A stretch of DNA of 44,411 nt from an uncultured Bacteroidales bacterium (GTDB lineage: Bacteria; Bacteroidota; Bacteroidia; Bacteroidales; FEN-979): contig CAIWTA010000122.1 of NCBI GenBank assembly GCA_903915465.1, positions 1 through 44,411 on the forward strand. The letters are read 5' to 3'. How positions within the stretch are numbered: position 1 is the first letter of the stretch; every line of letters begins with the position of its first letter. The notes under the pieces are model-generated. The model saw only the letters and a program-made list of their open reading frames with translations, was not told the DNA's origin and searched no databases. Of this stretch, positions 36,981 through 44,411 are shown one piece after another. The position numbers and the translations under genes are program-made.

Positions 36981-38187
36981 AAGTTTCCCTCCAATTTTCA
37001 TTCACTTTCCCCATTTTGACTGCTACTGTGATGGTATTCAATGCCCGTTTTACAACAGGTGCATCGATCATTTTGGTTCCCAATGATACAACACCAAGTC
37101 CCTGTTCAAGGGCTTTATGATAAGCGTAAACAATCTTTTTTGCTTTCTCTGTCTCATCAACCGAAGGCGCAAAATTTTCATGGATAACCTTGATCTGTCT
37201 GGGATGAATGCACCCCATGCCATCGAAACCCAGACCTTTTGACCGAATGATATTCTGTTTCAGGCCTTCCAGGTCGCTGACATCTGAAAAAACCGAATCA
37301 ATAGGTTGGATTCCAGAAGCACGTGCCGCATTGACCACCATGCTTCTGGCAAAGAATGATTCAGTACCTTCTGCGGTTCTTTGGGTTCCGATATCTGCCG
37401 AATAATCCTCCAAACCAATTGCCAGGGCAACAATATTAGATGCTTCACTGGCTATTGAATATGCATTAATCACACCCAGTGCGTTCTCAATTATCGGCAT
37501 CAGCCATACTGGATCTATGGATTTTTGTTTCTTACGTATTTTATCAATTTGCAGGTTGACATCCCTTATCTGTTCCGGTTTTTCACATTTGGGAAGCAGG
37601 ATCAGGTTGACATTATGTGGAATCACGTAGTTCAGATCCTCCAATCCGCGTTCTCCCTGATTGATCCTTACCATTCTTTCTGCTCCGTAAAAATTCAGAC
37701 CGCGAAGTGCATTTCTTACGAGGAACCTGGCTTCATCTTTTTTATCCGGGGCCACGGCATCCTCGAGATCTAAAATGATCCCATCCGGATGGTGGACTCC
37801 TGCATTGATCATAAGACTTGGCGTGTTACCCGGAAGGTAAAGACGTGAAAAACGATTACGATCCTTCGCAGTAGAATATTGATTCTCCTGTAAAAATTCA
37901 GGAAGAAACTCCATGCTGCTTTTTACCAGCTTTTTGATTGCAGCTTCTATCCTCGCAGCAAGTACAAGGGCTAACGCACCTGAATCTTCAATCTTTAAAA
38001 ATGCATTTTTCACTTCAAAGAAATCCAGCATTTCTTTAGCCAGTTCCCTGATAGAATTGCCAAAGAGTACGTCAACCTTGCTTTCAACATGTATCTCCAA
38101 CCCTCCGCTATCCTTCATTTCAAAGGTCACAAAGCAATCGGATCTGACTGTTTTGCCTTTATTTCCTGCAGTCGCAATAGTATCCAT
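36967..38187 (-). CDS. citE: Citrate lyase gamma-beta fusion (CitD-CitE)
   Basis: The 406-residue protein appears to join two citrate lyase subunits. Residues about 1-95 resemble the acyl carrier CitD: an AGN start, then TVRSDCFVTFE aligning with E. coli TLESGDV, so Ser16 is the likely prosthetic-group site, and HVESKVDVLFGNSIRELAKE. From about residue 113 the CitE (citryl-CoA lyase, HpcH/HpaI aldolase superfamily) part starts with RLYLPGNTPSLMI and DGIILDLEDAVAP (metal-binding Glu/Asp), then LMPIIENALGV and CIHPRQI. CitE splits citryl-ACP to oxaloacetate and acetyl-ACP. In many bacteria these are two genes. The accessory genes for the prosthetic group are not nearby. Confidence 0.85.
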   Translation of the reverse strand: MDTIATAGNKGKTVRSDCFVTFEMKDSGGLEIHVESKVDVLFGNSIRELAKEMLDFFEVKNAFLKIEDSGALALVLAARIEAAIKKLVKSSMEFLPEFLQENQYSTAKDRNRFSRLYLPGNTPSLMINAGVHHPDGIILDLEDAVAPDKKDEARFLVRNALRGLNFYGAERMVRINQGERGLEDLNYVIPHNVNLILLPKCEKPEQIRDVNLQIDKIRKKQKSIDPVWLMPIIENALGVINAYSIASEASNIVALAIGLEDYSADIGTQRTAEGTESFFARSMVVNAARASGIQPIDSVFSDVSDLEGLKQNIIRSKGLGFDGMGCIHPRQIKVIHENFAPSVDETEKAKKIVYAYHKALEQGLGVVSLGTKMIDAPVVKRALNTITVAVKMGKVNENWRETYEQV

Positions 38188-38218
38188 AGCATGAATGATT
38201 ATTCGGTGAAATCAGTGT

Positions 38219-38226
38219 CAAAAATA
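38219..38226 (-). promoter_or_regulatory. -7 element for the citDE-citF-recQ operon
   Basis: The minus strand reads TATTTTTG (TAnnTTTG), 32 bases upstream of the citDE ATG. Confidence 0.6.
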
Positions 38227-38331
38227 AGGAAAATTGGGCAAATGACCTCTCATACATCCGAAAAACACGCAAAGTCCATACCCAATTGAAAACTTTTTTA
38301 TATATTCGGTTGGTTGTTCATTTATGACGGT

Positions 38332-38339
38332 TAATTTTG
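38332..38339 (+). promoter_or_regulatory. -7 element for the LtaS-type gene
   Basis: TAATTTTG fits TAnnTTTG, 25 bases before the ATG at 38364. A TTG at 38314-38316 lies near the expected -33 position. This promoter overlaps the TTG start at 38337 of a longer frame, arguing against that longer start. Confidence 0.6.
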
Positions 38340-38363
38340 CCAATAATTCGCATACTACAGCCA

Positions 38364-40301
38364 ATGGCAAAAAATGGTTTCAGGATTTATCAGGGAAACA
38401 TACTTCTGGTCACATTTTTCAGGCTAATAGTGGTCCTTTTATTGTTTTTCTTTTCAAGGATTATTGTTTATCTGTTTAACCTTCATTATTTCTCAGAACT
38501 GAGTTTTGGAGAGCTGTTCAATCTTTTCTTTATCGGTCTTAGATTTGATATTTCTGCGATCCTGATCATCAATATTCCATTTCTGTTTTTCAACACGATC
38601 CCTTTCAGGCTCCGATACAATAAGTACTACCAGGGATTTACCAACACCTGTTTCTACATTATTAATTGTGTTGGGTTGATGACCAATTTTGGTGATATGA
38701 TTTACTTCAGATTTACACTAAAACGTACCACGGCCGATATTTTCTCATACCTGGGTGTAGGAGGTGATTTTGGGAAGTTGATTCCCCAATTCATGACAGA
38801 TTTCTGGTACGTTATGCTGATCTGGTTGATTTTCTGTTTTCTGCTGGTTTATCTTGCTACCAGGTTTTCAGTCGCTGTTCAGAAAGGCAAATCAAAAAGT
38901 AAAGGTATTTCTTATTTACTGGTTCATTCGTTGCTGTTAATTTTTGTCGCCTTTGTTACTATAATCGGTATCCGGGGGGGGACGCAGCGCCGGCCCATCA
39001 CTATTATTACCGCAGGCAATTATACCAGTGCTAAATATATCCCGCTTTTGCTGAATACGCCATTTTCTATTGCAAAAACATGGGGGCATGAAGTTCTGGC
39101 AACAAAGAAATACTTCTCAAAAGAAACGGACCTTGAAAAAGTTTATTCACCGGTTCATCACTACACGGGCGATGGTTTTAAGAATTACAATATCATGATC
39201 ATTATCATGGAGAGCTTTTCGCTTGAACATATCGGAGTGTTCAATCAATCTTTGGATAATGGCCAATATAAAGGGTTCACACCGTTTTTAGATTCGCTCA
39301 TGAATCAGTCACTTGTGTTTAGGGCTTATGCCAACGGGAAAACATCCATCCAGGGAATTCCGGCAATCCTATCCGGAATTCCTTCTTTGATGAACGAATC
39401 ATACATACAATCGAATTACTCAGCAGATAAAGCAGCAAGTCTTGCAAGTCTGTTAAAATCAAAAAGTTATTCAACTGCTTTTTTTCATGGCGGTTCAAAT
39501 GGAACGATGGGATTTGATGCCTATACAAAATTCACCGGATTTGATCACTATTTTGGACGGAAAGAATACCAAAATGAGCGGGATTATGATGGGAAATGGG
39601 GAATCCGTGATGAAGAATTTTTCCAGTATACCGCCAAAAAGATGAATCAACTTTCTCAGCCATTTCTGGTTTCTTTATTTTCACTTTCATCTCATCATCC
39701 TTATTATGTTCCGCCGAAATATACCGGAAAATTCAGTAAAGGGAAATTGCCGATTCAGGAAAGCATTATGTATGCGGATTATTCATTGAACAAATTCTTT
39801 GAAACAATAAAGAAAATGCCGTGGTTTGAGAATACACTTTTTGTCATTACTGCAGATCATACTTCTGAAGGATATTATCCATATTACCAAACCAATGCCG
39901 GCCAGTATGCAATTCCTGTAATTTTCTACAAGCATAAATCAGCATTAAAGGGAAATCCGGGAGTTATTGCACAGCAAACAGATATCATGCCTTCTGTTCT
40001 TGCTTATCTTGGGTATGACAAGCATTTTGTCGCATTTGGGAACAATATTTTTGATCCATCACTCCCGCGATTCTCGATTCACTATATCTCCGGAACCTAT
40101 GGGTTAATCAAAGACGGATATCTGCTTGAATTCAATGGTGAAAAGAGTACAGCATTGTATAACCTTACAAAAGATCCGATGCAGACAACCAATCTCGTGA
40201 AAAAAAACATTCCTGTCCAGGATTCTTTAGTCTTGTTCATCAAAGCTTTCATTCAACAATATAACAACCGGATCATTGAAAACCGGCTCACTGCAGAATG
40301 A
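38364..40301 (+). CDS. LtaS-family phosphoglycerol transferase-like sulfatase-fold protein
   Basis: The ATG at 38364 gives 645 residues. The first about 230 residues hold roughly five membrane segments; the rest is an alkaline-phosphatase-like (sulfatase) domain outside the inner membrane. LtaS-type metal ligands and nucleophile are visible: IIIMESFSLEH with Glu283, NGKTSIQGIPAIL with Thr327 as nucleophile, and TADHTSEG with Asp498 and His499. LtaS and MdoB-type enzymes move glycerol phosphate from phosphatidylglycerol to an acceptor, releasing diacylglycerol. The acceptor here is unknown; a periplasmic glucan or lipid head group is possible. It overlaps the next gene by four bases (ATGA). 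Confidence 0.9.
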   Translation: MAKNGFRIYQGNILLVTFFRLIVVLLLFFFSRIIVYLFNLHYFSELSFGELFNLFFIGLRFDISAILIINIPFLFFNTIPFRLRYNKYYQGFTNTCFYIINCVGLMTNFGDMIYFRFTLKRTTADIFSYLGVGGDFGKLIPQFMTDFWYVMLIWLIFCFLLVYLATRFSVAVQKGKSKSKGISYLLVHSLLLIFVAFVTIIGIRGGTQRRPITIITAGNYTSAKYIPLLLNTPFSIAKTWGHEVLATKKYFSKETDLEKVYSPVHHYTGDGFKNYNIMIIIMESFSLEHIGVFNQSLDNGQYKGFTPFLDSLMNQSLVFRAYANGKTSIQGIPAILSGIPSLMNESYIQSNYSADKAASLASLLKSKSYSTAFFHGGSNGTMGFDAYTKFTGFDHYFGRKEYQNERDYDGKWGIRDEEFFQYTAKKMNQLSQPFLVSLFSLSSHHPYYVPPKYTGKFSKGKLPIQESIMYADYSLNKFFETIKKMPWFENTLFVITADHTSEGYYPYYQTNAGQYAIPVIFYKHKSALKGNPGVIAQQTDIMPSVLAYLGYDKHFVAFGNNIFDPSLPRFSIHYISGTYGLIKDGYLLEFNGEKSTALYNLTKDPMQTTNLVKKNIPVQDSLVLFIKAFIQQYNNRIIENRLTAE

Positions 40302-41170
40302 AAAATATTTTATTCATCATCAATCCAATCTCCGGTACTGGTAAGCACAAGACCGTGGAGAATATAATTCACGAAGAATTGGATAAGTCAAAATTCAATC
40401 CCCGGATTGTCTATACTGATGGCCCTTTTCAAGCTACAGCTCTTTGTAAGGAGGCTGTTGAACAGGGAATTGAAGTAATCGTGGCAGTTGGAGGAGACGG
40501 AACGGTGAATGAGATCGGGCAGGCATTGGTTGGTACAAATAGTAGCTTGGGAATTATCCCGACAGGTTCAGGAAACGGACTAGCCCGGCATCTGAAAATT
40601 CCGTTTAATATTAAAAAAGCAATCCGGGTTATTAACCAATATAACCTTCGCAAAATTGACACCGCTACAGTTAACGATAAGGTATTTCTGAGTATTGCCG
40701 GGATAGGTTACGATGCCTTTGTCGCAAAAAAGTTCTCCAAATCTTCAAAAAGAGGTTTTTTTTCTTATTTCAGGATCGTTTCAGGTGAATATCCATCCTA
40801 TAAGCCCCGGAAATATGTTTTGAAGGTCGATGGAAAAACCATCACACGGCGTGCACTCCTGATCGCATTTGCCAATTCAAACCAATTTGGGAACAACACC
40901 TCAATTGATCCGAAAGCTACAATCGACGATGGTTATATTGATCTCTGTATTTTACGCAGAATACCACTTTTGTTAATTCCGTTTTTTGTTCCCCTGCTTT
41001 TTACCAAAATGTTTCACAAAACCCAGTACATCGAAATTATCCGTGCAAAAGAAGCTACGATAACCAGGAAAAAGGGAAAAACCATGCATTTTGACGGAGA
41101 TCCTATAACCATGGGGAAAAAATTAGAAATGAAAGTCAATCCATTATCTTTGAATATCATCATACCGTAA
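40298..41170 (+). CDS. Diacylglycerol kinase-family lipid kinase (YegS/DgkB-like)
   Basis: The 290-residue protein begins KNILFIINPISGTGKHKTVE, with the DAGK catalytic-domain nucleotide loop, followed by VIVAVGGDGTVNEIGQALVG (the GGDGT signature) and LGIIPTGSGNGLARHLKIP. The C-terminal half has the expected beta-sandwich and ends with DGDPITMGKK, where FDGD is usual. It phosphorylates diacylglycerol or a similar lipid on the cytoplasmic side. Its ATG overlaps the stop of the LtaS-type gene (ATGA), suggesting coupled synthesis, which makes sense if it recycles diacylglycerol released by that enzyme (inference). Confidence 0.92.
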   Translation: MKNILFIINPISGTGKHKTVENIIHEELDKSKFNPRIVYTDGPFQATALCKEAVEQGIEVIVAVGGDGTVNEIGQALVGTNSSLGIIPTGSGNGLARHLKIPFNIKKAIRVINQYNLRKIDTATVNDKVFLSIAGIGYDAFVAKKFSKSSKRGFFSYFRIVSGEYPSYKPRKYVLKVDGKTITRRALLIAFANSNQFGNNTSIDPKATIDDGYIDLCILRRIPLLLIPFFVPLLFTKMFHKTQYIEIIRAKEATITRKKGKTMHFDGDPITMGKKLEMKVNPLSLNIIIP

Positions 41171-41179
41171 AGTAAAACT

Positions 41180-42382
41180 ATGAGCTTTTTTGTAATTAAT
41201 ACTTATACATTCTCCGAAAGATTTAAGGATATCCTTGTACAATGGGGATGTTCAACAAAAATATCAAGTCTCATCGTAGATTTCTTTGGATTATTTATTG
41301 TTTTCGTTGCATCTTTAATTGTTTATTCCATCCTGAGATTTATCATCAGGCGAGTGCTGAAGCGTCTTGTCCTCCGAACTGCCAGTAAATGGGATGATTA
41401 TCTTTATGAGAACAAGGTCTTTACCAGACTGGCTTTGCTCATTCCTGCGATGCTACTACATATGTCGCTTTCCTCAACAATTGCCGAGTATCCACGGGTC
41501 ATCCATTTACTGGACATGCTTCTTGAAGTTTATTCGGTTTTGGTTATGCTGCTTGTTGCGAATTCCTTTTTTAACGCAGTTTACCAGATATACGGAGACC
41601 TCACAGTAGCAAATTCAAAACCCATCAAAGGATATCTCCAAATTGCCAGAATCATTACATTCCTTATCGGCGCTATCATCATCACTTCATTTCTGATTGG
41701 TCAGTCGCCACTGAATCTGCTGGCCGGATTGGGAGCTATTTCGGCTGTTTTACTGTTGATTTTTAAAGACAGTATTCTCGGATTTGTAGCTGGAGTGCAG
41801 ATTTCCACCAACAACATGCTGCAAATCGGCGACTGGATTAGTATGCCGAAATACAATGCAGATGGAGTAGTGATTGATATTTCACTTGTCATTGTCAAGA
41901 TCAGGAATTTTGATAATTCAGTGGTTACTATTCCAACCTATTCACTGATTTCAGAATCATTTCAGAACTGGAGAGGAATAATTGAAGCCGGTGGCAGAAG
42001 GTTGAAAAGATCCGTCTTGTTGGATGTCCATTCAATCCGTTATTGTGACCAAACGCTTCTCGATAAGATTAAAAAATATAAAATTCCCGAAACTGTTCCC
42101 GGGCGTACGCATGAGCAATACACCAATCTCGGACTTTTTCGACACTATCTGCTGGATTATCTTCGTCAGCATCAGGATATCAATCAGCAGATGGCGATAC
42201 TTGTTCGTCAGCTTCCTTCCAATGAAAATGGTGTTCCTCTGGAAATCTATGCATTCAGTGTTCTTGAAGATCTTGGTGACTTCGAAAACTTTCAATCCAG
42301 CTTATTCGAACATATCTTTTCGGTTATCACCGAATTTGGTTTGAGAATCTATCAACGGCCATCACAAGATTTTCGTGGATAA
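41180..42382 (+). CDS. YbdG-like mechanosensitive channel (MscS family)
   Basis: The 400-residue protein has about five membrane segments followed by the MscS beta domain. GAISAVLLLIFKDSILGFVAGVQISTN is the pore-helix/signature region (about residues 183-209), then IGDWISMPKYNADGVVIDIS and the motif VVTIPTYSLISESFQNWRGI with EAGGRRLKRSV, which is typical of E. coli YbdG. YbdG is a miniconductance channel involved in osmotic shock response. The C-terminal domain is YbdG-like in length. It starts nine bases after the lipid kinase and belongs to the same run, ending just before the argF promoter. Confidence 0.93.
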   Translation: MSFFVINTYTFSERFKDILVQWGCSTKISSLIVDFFGLFIVFVASLIVYSILRFIIRRVLKRLVLRTASKWDDYLYENKVFTRLALLIPAMLLHMSLSSTIAEYPRVIHLLDMLLEVYSVLVMLLVANSFFNAVYQIYGDLTVANSKPIKGYLQIARIITFLIGAIIITSFLIGQSPLNLLAGLGAISAVLLLIFKDSILGFVAGVQISTNNMLQIGDWISMPKYNADGVVIDISLVIVKIRNFDNSVVTIPTYSLISESFQNWRGIIEAGGRRLKRSVLLDVHSIRYCDQTLLDKIKKYKIPETVPGRTHEQYTNLGLFRHYLLDYLRQHQDINQQMAILVRQLPSNENGVPLEIYAFSVLEDLGDFENFQSSLFEHIFSVITEFGLRIYQRPSQDFRG

Positions 42383-42400
42383 AATCATAACAAATTTTTC

Positions 42401-42408
42401 TACTTTTG
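42401..42408 (+). promoter_or_regulatory. -7 element for the ornithine carbamoyltransferase gene
   Basis: TACTTTTG matches TAnnTTTG, 62 bases before the ATG at 42470. No ArgR-type box was recognised in the leader. Confidence 0.65.
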
Positions 42409-42469
42409 CACACGAATCATTTGATTTATAATTCTTTTATTCTAATCATCAACAAAAAACTGATTTTTT

Positions 42470-43471
42470 ATGGCATTCAATCTGAGAAACAGGAATTTTT
42501 TAAAAGAGCTGGACTTTACACCACAGGAATTGAAATTTTTGTTAGACCTGTCGATTGACCTGAAGAAGGCAAAATACGCAGGAACTGAGCAGCCCAGGCT
42601 GAAAGGTAAAAACATTGCCTTGATCTTTGAAAAAGCTTCCACACGTACACGTTGTGCATTTGAGGTGGCAGCGCTGGACCAGGGTGCAAGGGTGACTTAT
42701 CTGGGACCGGAAGGTTCTCATATTGGCAAGAAAGAGACCATGAAAGATACTGCACGTGTATTAGGCCGCATGTATGACGGGATTGAGTATCGCGGTTTCG
42801 GGCAGACTATTGTCGAAGAACTTGGAAAATTTGCGGGTGTTCCGGTATGGAACGGCCTGACCAACGAATATCATCCGACGCAGATCCTTGCAGATTTCAT
42901 GACAATGATGGAACATTCTGATAAACCGCTTCATAAAATATCTTTCTGCTATTGTGGAGATGCCCGTTTTAACATGGGGAATTCTCTGATGATCGGGGCA
43001 GCTAAGATGGGAATGGACTTCAGGGCTGCAGCTCCGAAGAAATACTGGCCCTCAAAAGAGCTGATCAAAACTGCCAATGAAATTGCCAAAGAAACGGGAG
43101 CTAAGATATTGATCACTGAGAACGTTGGGACTGCAGTGAAAGGTGTTGATTTTATATATACGGATGTCTGGGTTTCTATGGGCGAAGATCCCAAATTATG
43201 GGAAGCCAGGATTAAAGAAATGCTTCCTTACCAGGTGAACAAGGCGCTGATAAAGAAAACCGGTAACCCGGCAGTGAAGTTCATGCATTGCCTGCCAGCC
43301 TTCCACAATATAGATACGGAGGTGGGGAAAGATATTAAAAAGCGTTTCGGAATTGATGCAATGGAAGTGACTGAAGATGTCTTTGAATCTGCGGCATCCA
43401 TTGTTTTTGATGAAGCCGAGAACAGATTACACACCATTAAAGCTGTGATGGTTGCTACCCTGGGCGACTAA
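42470..43471 (+). CDS. argF: Ornithine carbamoyltransferase
   Basis: This enzyme makes citrulline from ornithine and carbamoyl phosphate in arginine synthesis, or in reverse in the arginine deiminase pathway. The 333-residue protein has the carbamoyl-phosphate loop STRTR (residues 57-61) with Cys next to it, HPTQ (135-138), the ornithine loop VWVSMGED (SMG at 236-238) and HCLPAFH (273-279), all as in the E. coli ArgI/ArgF enzyme. It is the ornithine type, not the N-acetyl/N-succinyl-ornithine type found in many Bacteroidota. No arcA or arcC is adjacent to decide between roles. Its stop overlaps the stop of the convergent ftsE gene by four bases. Confidence 0.94.
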   Translation: MAFNLRNRNFLKELDFTPQELKFLLDLSIDLKKAKYAGTEQPRLKGKNIALIFEKASTRTRCAFEVAALDQGARVTYLGPEGSHIGKKETMKDTARVLGRMYDGIEYRGFGQTIVEELGKFAGVPVWNGLTNEYHPTQILADFMTMMEHSDKPLHKISFCYCGDARFNMGNSLMIGAAKMGMDFRAAAPKKYWPSKELIKTANEIAKETGAKILITENVGTAVKGVDFIYTDVWVSMGEDPKLWEARIKEMLPYQVNKALIKKTGNPAVKFMHCLPAFHNIDTEVGKDIKKRFGIDAMEVTEDVFESAASIVFDEAENRLHTIKAVMVATLGD

Positions 43472-44142
43472 TTGGTTTGCAGGATATTCCCATTCTCGCA
43501 TCGCAGGGTGCGGGCCGGGAATTTTTCGAAGAAAGTATAGTTGTGCGTAGCCATTAACACGGCTCTTCCGGTCTTGGAAATATCAAACAACAGGCTGATA
43601 ATGCCTTCAGATGTCTCGGGATCCAGGTTTCCGGTGGGCTCATCTGCAAGAATAATTTCTGGATTGTTGATCAGTGCGCGGGCAATTCCTACCCTTTGTT
43701 GTTCGCCACCAGAAAGCTGATGGGGCATTTTGTGCACTTTAGTTTCAAGGTTTACTTTGGCTAACACCTCGAACAGGTGTTTATTCATCTCCTTCTTATC
43801 CCTCCATCCTGTAGCCCGCATCACAAATAGAAGATTGTCACTAACACTTCGGTCCATCAACAATTGAAAATCCTGGAATACGATCCCCAGCTTCCTGCGT
43901 AAAAACGGGACTTCTTTCTTCCGCAGATCTCTTAGATCGATACCTGAAACGATGGCTTTGCCGTCATGCACAGGAAGTTCTGCATAAATAACTTTCAACA
44001 GGCTGCTTTTCCCGCTTCCTGTTCTGCCGATTAGGTAGACAAATTCTCCTTCATGGATTGTCAGGCTTACATTGGCCAGAATCAGGTTTTGGTTTTGGAA
44101 TATTGAAACTTTTTCGAATTCGATGATCGGTTTGTTTTCCAT
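43468..44142 (-). CDS. ftsE: FtsE-like ABC ATPase
   Basis: FtsE is the ATPase partner of FtsX, which controls cell-wall hydrolases during division. The 224-residue protein has Walker [10 protein letters not shown] (residues 39-47), signature LSGGEQQR (143-150), Walker [13 protein letters not shown] (with Glu168) and the switch His in ATHN (His200). [16 protein letters not shown] resembles FtsE, and the length is usual for the family. FtsX is not adjacent within the window. A -7 element lies upstream at 44165. Related lipoprotein-release (LolD) or MacB-type ATPases are close relatives and cannot be wholly excluded. Confidence 0.85.
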   Translation of the reverse strand: MENKPIIEFEKVSIFQNQNLILANVSLTIHEGEFVYLIGRTGSGKSSLLKVIYAELPVHDGKAIVSGIDLRDLRKKEVPFLRRKLGIVFQDFQLLMDRSVSDNLLFVMRATGWRDKKEMNKHLFEVLAKVNLETKVHKMPHQLSGGEQQRVGIARALINNPEIILADEPTGNLDPETSEGIISLLFDISKTGRAVLMATHNYTFFEKFPARTLRCENGNILQTN

Positions 44143-44164
44143 AAGTAGATTGGAATCTGCCGGT

Positions 44165-44172
44165 CAAAAGTA
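44165..44172 (-). promoter_or_regulatory. -7 element for ftsE
   Basis: The minus strand reads TACTTTTG (TAnnTTTG), 23 bases upstream of the ftsE ATG. Confidence 0.6.
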
Positions 44173-44411
44173 AGGATTCTTCAGGAATTTTTACTTCCGG
44201 AAAAGAAAATGAAGCAGACTTATTTTGCCATAATGCTGAATAATGAAAGAACAAGTATACTCGTCACTTATTTACTAGTTCAAGCGCTGAAAAGGATAAT
44301 CATCTTTCTTTTGCGACACTTGGCGACTTCGCAGGAAAAAGGGAACAGTGTAAGCAATGAATAACTGCGTTAGCGTGCCGAGGTTTTTCCGGTAAACACG
44401 AACCTGCAGCC
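44173..44411. other. Unassigned terminal stretch
   Basis: I see no gene, RNA or recognisable element in the last 239 bases. All short frames look non-coding. It contains a small near-duplication of GCGACACTT/GCGACTTCG (about 44313-44331). It may hold a promoter region or part of a feature cut by the window edge. Confidence 0.5.

Overview
The window is a chromosomal segment from a member of the Bacteroidota, probably of the Bacteroidales/Lentimicrobiaceae kind; I cannot go below phylum from sequence alone. Three signs support this. Sixteen genes have the Bacteroidota -7 promoter element TAnnTTTG a short distance upstream of the start. ProS is the short archaeal/eukaryotic-like type, and there is a bTHX ribosomal protein. 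Several families are common in this phylum: FadL/OmpP1 barrel, GIN-domain lipoprotein, OPT transporter, and a YbdG-like channel. The DNA is moderately AT-rich, densely coding and looks like core genome. I found no insertion sequence, prophage, CRISPR array, tRNA or rRNA.

Layout. 1-2563: a zinc-ribbon coiled-coil protein cut by the left edge, then a secreted TPR protein. 2560-5542 (minus): an unusual Trp/Tyr/Gly-rich lipoprotein and an OmpP1/FadL barrel. 5664-7139: proS. 7140-9120 (minus): a PagL-like lipid A deacylase and a GIN-domain lipoprotein. 9219-10651: mazG and a 2-Cys peroxiredoxin. 10727-16930 (minus): gyrB followed by an adaptor, a MacB-type permease without ATPase, and a TolC-like channel, all close enough for one operon. 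17051-18583 (minus): rnpB (RNase P RNA) and wecB. 18647-20032: a MATE exporter divergent from rnpB. 20084-24135 (minus): a glycosyltransferase, a YfhO protein and rpmH (53 aa). 24207-24929: a TylF-like methyltransferase. 25045-29147 (minus): pepD, a stand-alone PqqD-like protein and an OPT peptide transporter. 29275-31095 (minus): rsmG, bTHX with a long tail, and a TrmH-type methylase. 31207-33381: a membrane TPR protein, fmt and an HU protein. 33505-38187 (minus): recQ, citF and a citD-citE fusion. 38364-42382: an LtaS-type phosphoglycerol transferase, a diacylglycerol kinase and a YbdG-like channel. 42470-44142: ornithine carbamoyltransferase and a convergent ftsE. The last 240 bases hold nothing I can identify.

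How the parts may work together. The LtaS-type enzyme and the lipid kinase share an ATGA stop/start overlap. An enzyme that takes glycerol phosphate from phosphatidylglycerol releases diacylglycerol, and the next gene would recycle it; with the osmotic-type channel this suggests an envelope or osmotic-adaptation operon (inference). OPT transporter, PqqD-like protein and dipeptidase suggest peptide uptake and breakdown with an orphan peptide-binding domain (inference). The citrate lyase genes form a compact citDE-citF-recQ operon without the usual assembly genes in this window.

The points I find most worth pursuing are: the bTHX ribosomal protein with a roughly 90-residue charged tail and the similar Lys/Ala/Pro/Thr-rich extension on the zinc-ribbon protein; the CitD-CitE fusion; the orphan PqqD gene just behind a terminator; the LtaS/DAG-kinase pair; and the back-to-back rnpB/MATE promoters. 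I do not see a clear anti-phage or other dramatic new system.
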